From Salinisphaera sp002433465 (GTDB lineage Bacteria > Pseudomonadota > Gammaproteobacteria > Nevskiales > Salinisphaeraceae), in contig NZ_APNL01000001.1 of the NCBI RefSeq assembly GCF_040361435.1, forward strand, positions 62,001 through 126,000: a DNA stretch of 64,000 nt. Direction: 5' to 3'. Numbering within the stretch: position 1 is the stretch's first letter; every line of letters begins with the position of its first letter. The position numbers and the translations under genes were made by a program. The notes beneath the pieces were generated by a model. It was not told the DNA's origin. It did no database searches and worked only from the letters and a program-made list of their open reading frames with translations. Positions 26,003 through 32,725 of this stretch are shown here, in pieces.

Positions 26003-27241
26003 CTAGGAACCATCCTCGCGCCAGTTCGCGATCGCCTCGCGTTCTTCGTCGGTGATGCCGGTGATATTGCCCAGCGGCATGTAGCCGCTGGCCACTGCCT
26101 GTTTGATCTGGGCTCGATGCGCCCGGATGCGCGCGTCGCTATCGAGCATGATGCCGGCTGGCGCCGCGCTGAAGCTCTCGCTGCTCGGGTTTTCGGCGTG
26201 GCACTCGCTGCAGCGCTGTTGGATGATGTCGTGCACGCGGGCGAAGGCGGTGGCGTCGCCGGTATCGCTACGGGCCGCCCGGTCCGTACCGGCCGGGGCT
26301 GATGAAAGCGATGAGATCGGTGCGGTCAACGCGAAGGCGGCGACAATGAACAGGGCGCCGACAATCGCGAACACCGGCCGGATGTGGCCGGCGTGCATGG
26401 ACACGAAAAACTGTCGGATCAGTGCGCCGGCCACGATGAACAGCACGATCACGACCCAGGCGTAGGGGTCGGTATACAGGAATGCATAGTGGTTGCTGAG
26501 CATCAGCAACACCACGGGCAGGGTGAAATAGGTGTTGTGGACCGAGCGCTGTTTGCCGCGCTTGCCATCCAGCGGATCCGGCGCTTGCCCGCGCGTCATG
26601 GCGGCGACCATGCGGCGTTGCCCGGGTATGATCCAAAAATAGACGTTGGCCGCCATAGCGGTGGCCATCACCGCGCCCACCAGCACGAATGCGGCCCGCC
26701 CGGCAAATATATGCGTGGCCAGATAAGCCACGGCCACCATCATCAGCGCCACGGCCACACCGAGCACGCCGTCGCGCTGCATGGTGGGACTGATGCGTTT
26801 GCACAGTTCGTTATAGACCAGCCAGCCCAGCGCGAGGAAGACGAGCGCGGCGATATTCGCTTGCCAGCCGGTCATGGCCGCGGCCCAGGTCCAGGTGCTC
26901 TGTGGATCGACCAGATAGATCTCCGGTCGGGTGAGATAGAGCAGGGCGAACAGGGCGAAACCGGACAACCAGGTCGTATAGGCCTTGAGATACGACCAGT
27001 GCAGGTCGTCGGGCAGTTTGGCCGGCGCGCTCGCATATTTCTGATTGTGGTAGAAGCCGCCGCCGTGCACGGCCCACATTTCGCCGGCGACGCCGCGCCG
27101 GGCGTCTTCGGCTTCGGCCGGCTTTTTCAGGCCGTTGTCGAGCATCACGAAATAGAAGGATTCGCCGATCCAGGCGATGGCCGCGATCACATGCAGCCAG
27201 CGCAGCAACATGTTGCCGAATTCAATCAGAAAAGCCTGCAT
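26003..27241 (-). CDS. puuD: Membrane-bound urate hydroxylase PuuD with C-terminal cytochrome c
   Basis: 412 residues. About eight membrane helices (starting 'LLRWLHVIAAIAWIGESFYFVMLDNGL') with conserved segments 'EMWAVHGGGFYHNQKYASAPAKLPDDLHWSYLKAYTTWLSG' make up the urate-oxidising domain. The C-terminal ~100 residues are a c-type cytochrome with C-S-E-C-H (Cys344, Cys347, His348) and a likely axial Met in 'GYMPLGN'. It oxidises urate to 5-hydroxyisourate, passing electrons to the cytochrome rather than O2. UraH and UraD in the same island carry out the next two steps. A palindromic operator candidate lies 124 bp upstream. Confidence 0.95.
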   Translation of the reverse strand: MQAFLIEFGNMLLRWLHVIAAIAWIGESFYFVMLDNGLKKPAEAEDARRGVAGEMWAVHGGGFYHNQKYASAPAKLPDDLHWSYLKAYTTWLSGFALFALLYLTRPEIYLVDPQSTWTWAAAMTGWQANIAALVFLALGWLVYNELCKRISPTMQRDGVLGVAVALMMVAVAYLATHIFAGRAAFVLVGAVMATAMAANVYFWIIPGQRRMVAAMTRGQAPDPLDGKRGKQRSVHNTYFTLPVVLLMLSNHYAFLYTDPYAWVVIVLFIVAGALIRQFFVSMHAGHIRPVFAIVGALFIVAAFALTAPISSLSSAPAGTDRAARSDTGDATAFARVHDIIQQRCSECHAENPSSESFSAAPAGIMLDSDARIRAHRAQIKQAVASGYMPLGNITGITDEEREAIANWREDGS

Positions 27242-27761
27242 TCATATCCTCTGGACGGATGGCGTGGCCCTTGGCCAACGCCTGTAATGCGCCAGTGTGC
27301 GTGGTCGATCGGTCGACGGTGGTCGACACAACGAAGGCAAAAGCAGAGTACAACCGTACCTGTTTTTTGTATACAAAATGGGATTTGGCGATAGAGCTGT
27401 CGCGATGGGGCGGCCCGCGCCGAGACCGCCATCGCGACCGGCACGAATGTCACTGCAGGCTGCGGCCACAGCGGGTAGGCCTTGGGTGGCGCGGGCGGAT
27501 AGGGCGGGGATTGAACGCAACGCGTACGCTGGCATCACAGCGACAGGATCGCAGGCTGACCGCCCCATTCGCGTTGTGGCTCCCCACGGTGTCGCTATCG
27601 GCCGCGGCATGCCGCGCTCGGCGGTGTCCCGCGTATGATGGGCGCGGCGATCGTCGCCCGGTGGATACGAACATCTGCCGGTATTGATGGTCGTCAGCAA
27701 AGCGCCCATTTTCAATCCGTGTGCTCGGCCTGCCGAGACCCAGCCGCAAGGAACGATCGCG
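27242..27761. other. Intergenic region between puuD and the GntR regulator gene
   Basis: About 520 bases holding the divergent promoters of puuD and the regulator. The only clear element is the TTTTGTATACAAAA palindrome (entered separately), in the AT-rich part near puuD. The remaining ~380 bases show no gene I can support. Confidence 0.5.
27365..27378. promoter_or_regulatory. Operator candidate O1 for the purine-island GntR regulator
   Basis: TTTTGTATACAAAA is a perfect 14-bp palindrome, 124 bp upstream of puuD. The core TTGTATACAA fits the T-N-G-T...A-C-N-A pattern of FadR-type GntR operators. Related sequences precede uraD and the permease gene. Confidence 0.7.
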
Positions 27762-28499
27762 ATGCCCGAGGTCAGCGACTCGCAGAACCCGCTGCTCGAT
27801 GCCCAGGAGATCGCCAGCCCCTCGGGCCGGCGTACGGATCAGGATATCTATCGCGCGATCGCGAACGCGATATTCGAGCAGCGCCTGCCCTCTGCTACCA
27901 AGCTCCCCGAGGACAGTCTCGGCGATATCTTCTCGGTGAGCCGGACCGTGGTGCGCAAGGCCTTGTTTCGTCTGGCGAGTGAAAAGCTGGTCGACATCCG
28001 GCCCAATCGCGGTGCGATGGTTGCAAGCCCCACGGTCGAAGAGGCCCGTGATGTGTTCGAGTCGCGTCGGATTGTCGAGGCCGCGAGCGTGGAAGCGGCG
28101 ATGCAACGCATGACCGACGATGGCCGCGCACGGCTGGAACGTCTCGTGTTCAAGGACCATGCCGCACATCAGGAACGTAGCCGTCGGCACTGGATCCGTT
28201 ATTCCGGGGCCTTTCATCTGGAAATCGCCGAGATCGCGGGCAATCAGGTGCTCAAGGCGTTTCTCAAGGAATTGATCGGGCGCACATCTTTGATCATCGG
28301 CCTCTACGAGCCGATGCAGCGCACCGTGTGTACCTACGATGAGCACCAGACCCTGCTCGATGCGATGATCGGCGGCGATATCGCGCACGGCGTGCGCACC
28401 ATGGTCGATCACCTGGTCGATTGCGAGCAGCGTCTTGGCCTGGAGCGCCGCGACCGCGATATCGATCTGCGCGCGATATTCGCCGACGGCGGCGATTGA
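27762..28499 (+). CDS. GntR/FadR-type (FCD domain) regulator of the purine island
   Basis: 245 residues from the ATG at 27762, which follows CAAGGAAC; an upstream in-frame ATG at 27684 would add 26 residues unlike the family. The N-terminal winged helix ('DQDIYRAIANAIFEQRLPSATKLPEDSLGDIFSVSRTVVRKALFRLASEKLVDIRPNRGAMV') and the C-terminal FCD ligand domain ('FHLEIAEIAGNQVLKAFLKELI', with His residues for a metal or ligand) are clear. Its position between puuD and uraD and the four shared palindromes around these genes suggest it represses purine catabolism and is released by an intermediate such as urate or allantoin (inference). Confidence 0.9.
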   Translation: MPEVSDSQNPLLDAQEIASPSGRRTDQDIYRAIANAIFEQRLPSATKLPEDSLGDIFSVSRTVVRKALFRLASEKLVDIRPNRGAMVASPTVEEARDVFESRRIVEAASVEAAMQRMTDDGRARLERLVFKDHAAHQERSRRHWIRYSGAFHLEIAEIAGNQVLKAFLKELIGRTSLIIGLYEPMQRTVCTYDEHQTLLDAMIGGDIAHGVRTMVDHLVDCEQRLGLERRDRDIDLRAIFADGGD

Positions 28500-28506
28500 G
28501 TCCCGG

Positions 28507-29046
28507 CTAGGTCCCGGCCATTTCCTGATCGAGCCGGGCCGCCAGGCGAAAACGCGCGATTTGGTGAATTTCGTCGAGCGCGCGGCGGCGTTCGGTGGCG
28601 CCGTCGTTATCCAGCCGTGCCTGCATGGCCGCAAGAATATCCTCGCGCGTCAGGCCTTTGACCGCGACAACGAACGGGAAACCGAACTTGCGGGTATAGG
28701 CGTCGTTGAGCGCCTGCAGGCGTTCGTATTGCTCGGGCGTGCAGCCATCGAGACCCGCCCCCGCCTGTTCGCGTGCCGAGGCCGCGCTCAGCCCGCCGGC
28801 GACGGCGAGCTTGCCGCCCAGATCCGGATGCGCGCGAATAAGTGTTGTCTGCTGCGTTTCGTCGGCGTGTTCGACGACCTGTCGCATCGCCGCTGCCAGG
28901 CGTTCGGCCTGGGTTAGGACAGCGTGGTCCGCGCTCTGCCAGACCGCGCGTGCGACCCATGGCGAGTGTTCGTAGACATCGCCGAAGCAGTCCACGAATT
29001 CGTGTTCGTTCATGGCTGCAGGGCGTAGTGGGACGGTATCGGTCAT
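28507..29046 (-). CDS. uraD: 2-oxo-4-hydroxy-4-carboxy-5-ureidoimidazoline (OHCU) decarboxylase
   Basis: 179 residues from the ATG at 29046, preferred over one 21 bp upstream because it has GGAGA 8 bases before it. Family signatures: 'FVDCFGDVYEHSPWVARAVW', catalytic His in 'LIRAHPDLGGKLA', 'LNDAYTRKFGFPFVVAVKG' and C-terminal 'RRRALDEIHQIARFRL'. It decarboxylates OHCU to S-allantoin, third step of urate degradation, after PuuD and UraH. It is convergent with the GntR gene (stops 7 bp apart) and divergent from the permease gene. Confidence 0.95.
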   Translation of the reverse strand: MTDTVPLRPAAMNEHEFVDCFGDVYEHSPWVARAVWQSADHAVLTQAERLAAAMRQVVEHADETQQTTLIRAHPDLGGKLAVAGGLSAASAREQAGAGLDGCTPEQYERLQALNDAYTRKFGFPFVVAVKGLTREDILAAMQARLDNDGATERRRALDEIHQIARFRLAARLDQEMAGT

Positions 29047-29135
29047 CCGCTGTCTCCAGATTGGCACGATCGTTGGTTGATCGAATCAATGCGCAAAGCC
29101 ACGCATCGCTCCGACTAAATGCAATATTCGGGGCT

Positions 29136-29149
29136 GATTGTATCGAATC
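29136..29149. promoter_or_regulatory. Operator candidate O2 near uraD
   Basis: GATTGTATCGAATC has inverted arms GATT/AATC and the core TTGTATCGAA, agreeing with O1 at eight of ten positions. It lies 90 bp upstream of the uraD start. Confidence 0.55.
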
Positions 29150-29182
29150 CTGATTTGACTAATGTTCCACAGATCGATAGAA

Positions 29183-29194
29183 ATTGTATTCAAT
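29183..29194. promoter_or_regulatory. Operator candidate O3 near uraD
   Basis: ATTGTATTCAAT is a near-perfect palindrome whose core TTGTATTCAA differs from O1 by one base. It starts 47 bp from O2, close to four and a half helical turns. Confidence 0.6.
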
Positions 29195-29418
29195 ATGGGA
29201 AGTACAGCACGCTATTCGATTCCGTCGACACGTCCCATCGCATGAGCAAAGCGTATCCCGCCGCGTCGCGCGCGTGCTGTGGCGTATGAACCGGCGGGTG
29301 GGCTTCCAGCCCTGCGCCCTCCCGGTCTGTCTTCACGGCGCGCACGCGTGTCCGCAGCATTCGAACGTGCGCGCAGCCAGCCCGCGCAACGTTGCGCGCT
29401 GTGCGCCAGTGCGGGCAT

Positions 29419-29428
29419 TCGATACAAA
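29419..29428. promoter_or_regulatory. Operator candidate O4 in front of the purine permease
   Basis: TTCGATACAA is the reverse complement of TTGTATCGAA, the O2 core. It lies 54 bp upstream of the permease ATG, where a repressor would block a promoter. Confidence 0.55.
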
Positions 29429-29481
29429 AAATAAAGCCGGCGCGGATTATCTGCGCGTACGGCCCGCCAGGAGGGGATTCG

Positions 29482-30888
29482 ATGTCAGACGTGCCGAACA
29501 CGGCCAGTGATGCCGAGTTGTGTGCGGCCGACCGCCGACCGCCGTTCGTCCAGCTCGTGCCCATGGGGATCCAGCACGTGTTGGTCATGTATGCCGGCAC
29601 GATCGCCGTCGCACTGATTGTGGGCGGCGCGCTCGAGCTGTCGCGCGCGGATATCTCGTATCTGATCATGGCCGACCTGTTGTGCTGCGGAATCGGCACG
29701 CTGATTCAGTCGTTGGGCATCTGGGTCTTCGGTATCCGTATGCCGATCGTGATGGGGTCGAGCTTCGTTACGGTCGGGCCGATGGTGGCCATGGCGACCA
29801 GCGGCCAAGTGAGCATCGCGGGTATTTTCGGGGCCACGGTCGTGTCCGGTATTTTCGGCATGTTGCTGGTGCCGTTCTTTACCCGCTTACTCAAGTTCTT
29901 TCCGCCGCTGGTCACGGGCACGGTGATCGCCTCGATCGGCATTTCGCTGATGCCGGTGGGCATCAACTGGGCCGCGGGCGGCGTTGGCGCCGAGGATTTC
30001 GGCGCGCCGGTCAATGTGGGCCTCGCGGTATTCGTGCTCGCCTGTATTCTGACGATCAACCGGCTCGGGCGCGGAATCTGGGTCAATATCTCGGTCTTGC
30101 TGGGGCTTTTAGTTGGCTATATCGTCGCGCTGCCGCTCGGCGTGGTCAGCCTCGACGGGCTTGGGTCGCAACCGGTGGTGGGCATCATCACGCCGCTGCA
30201 TTTCGGCATGCTCGAGTTTCCGCTGTCCGGGATCATCGCCATGTGCATCATCATGGTGGTCACGCTGGTGGAATCCACCGGCATGTGTCTGGCCCTGGGC
30301 GAAATGGTGGGCAAGCCGGTGGATCGCGGGCTGCTCAACCGCGGCCTCTATGGCGACGGTATCGCGACCACGATCGCCGGTTTTCTGAACGGCTTTCCGC
30401 ATACCTCGTTTTCCCAGAACGTCGGTCTGGTCGGCATGACTGGCGTGACCAGCCGGTTCGTCACCGTGGTATCGGGTGCCGTGCTGATCCTGTTGAGCCT
30501 GTTTCCGCAGGCGGCATTCGTGGTCGCCTCCATTCCCAAGCCGGTGCTCGGCGGGGCAGGGCTGGTGATGTTCGGCATGGTCGCGGCGGCCGGTATCAAT
30601 ATCATCACCAAGGCGGATATGGCTCAGCGCAGCAATCAGCTCGTGTTTGCGGTATCGATCGGCTTCGGCATGATTCCGCTGGCCGCGCCGGGTTTCTTTG
30701 CCGTGTTTCCCGACTGGACCGGGCCGATCGTCCATAGCGGCATTCTGCTGACCACGGTCGCCGCCGTGGTGACCAACCTGTTGCTCAACGGTCCGGAAGC
30801 AGTCGCAGAAGAAGACGATACGGCCGCGCGCGCAGCGCTCGAAGACGCCGCCGCCCGCCAGCACGAGCCGGCCACCGGCCGGGATTGA
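29482..30888 (+). CDS. NCS2-family nucleobase (xanthine/urate) permease
   Basis: 468 residues from the ATG at 29482 with a strong AGGAGGGG ribosome site. Around 12-14 hydrophobic segments and NCS2 landmarks: 'MGIQHVLVMYAGTIAVALIVG', 'GIRMPIVMGSSFVTVGPM', 'VESTGMCLALGEMVGKPVD', and the nucleobase-binding 'HTSFSQNVGLVGMTGVTSRFV'. It resembles UacT/XanQ proton symporters for urate or xanthine rather than the uracil branch. It imports the purine substrate of the island and runs into uraH 41 bp later. Confidence 0.92.
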   Translation: MSDVPNTASDAELCAADRRPPFVQLVPMGIQHVLVMYAGTIAVALIVGGALELSRADISYLIMADLLCCGIGTLIQSLGIWVFGIRMPIVMGSSFVTVGPMVAMATSGQVSIAGIFGATVVSGIFGMLLVPFFTRLLKFFPPLVTGTVIASIGISLMPVGINWAAGGVGAEDFGAPVNVGLAVFVLACILTINRLGRGIWVNISVLLGLLVGYIVALPLGVVSLDGLGSQPVVGIITPLHFGMLEFPLSGIIAMCIIMVVTLVESTGMCLALGEMVGKPVDRGLLNRGLYGDGIATTIAGFLNGFPHTSFSQNVGLVGMTGVTSRFVTVVSGAVLILLSLFPQAAFVVASIPKPVLGGAGLVMFGMVAAAGINIITKADMAQRSNQLVFAVSIGFGMIPLAAPGFFAVFPDWTGPIVHSGILLTTVAAVVTNLLLNGPEAVAEEDDTAARAALEDAAARQHEPATGRD

Positions 30889-30932
30889 ACACCGGGCGCG
30901 AACGCGCCGGTATCAACGACTAGAGGAAGATG

Positions 30933-31286
30933 ATGGGCTATCTCACGACACACGTACTCGATACGGCCAACGGCTGTCCGGGCGCGGGGATCGATATCGT
31001 GGTCCGGCGTATTGATGCCGAGGGCGCGCATACGATCACCCGGACCACTACCAATAGCGACGGACGCTGTGACGAACCGCTGGTAGCCGATGCCGCATTT
31101 GCCGTGGGCCGTTACGAACTCGTGTTTTCGGTGGGCGCCTATTTCGCCGGCCGGCGGGAAACGCTCGACGAGCCCGCCTTCATCGACGACGTGGTGATCC
31201 GGTTCGGCGTTGCCGATGCCGATGCGCATTACCACGTACCGCTGCTGGTTTCGCCGTACGGCTACAGCACCTATCGCGGCAGCTGA
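30933..31286 (+). CDS. uraH: 5-hydroxyisourate hydrolase (transthyretin-like)
   Basis: 117 residues. All family signatures are present: N-terminal 'LTTHVLDTANGCPG' (His), 'NSDGRCDEPL' (Arg) and the C-terminal tetrapeptide Y-R-G-S. It hydrolyses the unstable PuuD product 5-hydroxyisourate to OHCU. Two adjacent ATGs (30930, 30933) are possible; the second is better spaced from GAGGA. There is no signal peptide, so it is cytoplasmic. It lies between the permease and the deaminase gene on one strand. Confidence 0.96.
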   Translation: MGYLTTHVLDTANGCPGAGIDIVVRRIDAEGAHTITRTTTNSDGRCDEPLVADAAFAVGRYELVFSVGAYFAGRRETLDEPAFIDDVVIRFGVADADAHYHVPLLVSPYGYSTYRGS

Positions 31287-31322
31287 ATCCAGCCTGCCCG
31301 CCCGAATCAAGGAGCCGACCGA

Positions 31323-32678
31323 ATGGCCACTACCGTGCTACGCAATGCGGCGTTCATCGCCACCATGGACGACCACGACACCCTGCATCGCGATGCCAGT
31401 ATCCGCATCGTCGACGGGCGAATCGATGCGATCGGCACCGATGATGAAATAACCGGCCATGCCGACGAGACGATCGATGCCAGTGGTCATATTCTGATCC
31501 CGGGGCTGGTCAATACCCATCATCATTTTTATCAGACGCTCACGCGCAACCTGCCGGCCGGGCAGAACAGCAACCTGTTCAACTGACTGGTCGCCCACTA
31601 TCCGATCTGGGCGCGTATGGACGCCGGCTCGATCGACGTAAGCACGCGTATCGCCATCGCCGAGCTGATGCTTTCCGGCTGTACGACCGCGGCCGACCAT
31701 ACCTATATCTGGCCCAACGATGCCCGTGTCGACGACCAGATTCATGCCGCCCGGGAGATGGGCTTTCGTTTTCATGCCGCCCGCGGCTCGATGTCGGTCG
31801 GGCAGTCGCGCGGTGGGCTGCCGCCCGATCATGCCGTCGAGGCCGAGGACTTCATCCTCTCGGATTCGCAGCGCGTGATCGAGACCTATCACGACGACCG
31901 CGCCGGGGCGATGACCCGTATCGTGCTCGCGCCCTGCTCGCCGTTTTCGGTGTCGACCGATCTCATGCGCGAAACGGCAAAGATGGCGCGGCATTATGGC
32001 GTGCATCTGCATACCCATCTGGCCGAAACCCTGGACGAGGAACACTACTGCCGCGAGCTGTTCGGCCAGACGCCGGTCGAATATGCCGAGGCCAACGACT
32101 GGGTCGGCGACGATGTGTGGTTCGCGCATATGGTGCATCCGCATGAAACCGAGATCGCGCGGCTGGGCGCGCATCGATGCGGCGTGGCGCATTGCCCAAG
32201 TTCCAACATGCGGCTGGCTTCGGGCGTGGCCCCGGTCAAGGCGCTGCAGGCCGCCGGCGCGCGCGTGGGCCTCGGGGTCGACGGTTCGGCTTCCAACGAC
32301 AGTTCGCACATGCTCAGCGAGGCGCGTCAGGCGATGTTGCTGCAGCGGCTGCAAAACGGCCCGGAGGCGATGAGTGCGACCGAGGCATTGCGTCTTGCCA
32401 CGCGCGGCGGCGCGGAGGTGCTCGGGCGCAATGACATCGGCCATCTCGCCGTCGGCATGGCCGCGGATATCGTGGGTTATCGCCTCGACAGCCTGCCGCT
32501 GGCCGGCGGCGCCGTGCACGACCCGCTGGCCGCACTGGTTTTCTGCCTGCCGCCGCGGGTGGATCTGAGCCTGATCAATGGCCGACTGCGGGTCCATCGC
32601 GCGCAGCTGCTCGGCGTGGATATCCCGCAGCTGGTGGCACGCCATAACGCTGCCGCGACCGCGCTGATCAACGGCTAG
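31323..32678 (+). pseudogene. 8-oxoguanine/guanine-deaminase-like amidohydrolase interrupted by one in-frame TGA
   Basis: 452 codons (including stop) of one frame read as an intact ATZ/TRZ-type metal deaminase except for TGA at codon 88 (31584-31586). It sits where relatives have Trp in 'NLF-[ND]-W-L', so a single TGG-to-TGA change explains it. Everything else is conserved on both sides: metal His pair in 'NTHHHFYQTLTR' (His66, His68), 'HLHTHLAETLDEEHYC', 'VAHCPSSNMRLASGVAPV' and 'VGLGVDGSASNDSSHML'. No frameshift or decay is visible, so the lesion is very recent, a sequencing error, or read through. A product restarted downstream would lack the first metal ligands. The predicted reaction is deamination of 8-oxoguanine to urate or guanine to xanthine, feeding the island. 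Confidence 0.8.
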
Positions 32679-32725
32679 CCGGCGGCGGCGCCCGAACTCT
32701 GTTTCAACCAGACAACAACGAAACA

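Larger units (their letters stand above)
29047..29481. other. Divergent regulatory region between uraD and the purine permease
   Basis: About 435 bases without a supportable gene. The AT-rich part (29110-29200) carries two operator candidates next to uraD and a third sits 54 bp before the permease gene. An AGGAGGGG ribosome site (29469-29476) precedes the permease ATG. Confidence 0.55.

Noticed and set aside
31584..31586. The in-frame TGA as a selenocysteine codon
   Set aside because: The aligned residue in relatives is Trp, not Cys, the position is not a metal or catalytic ligand, and I see no convincing stem-loop just downstream.
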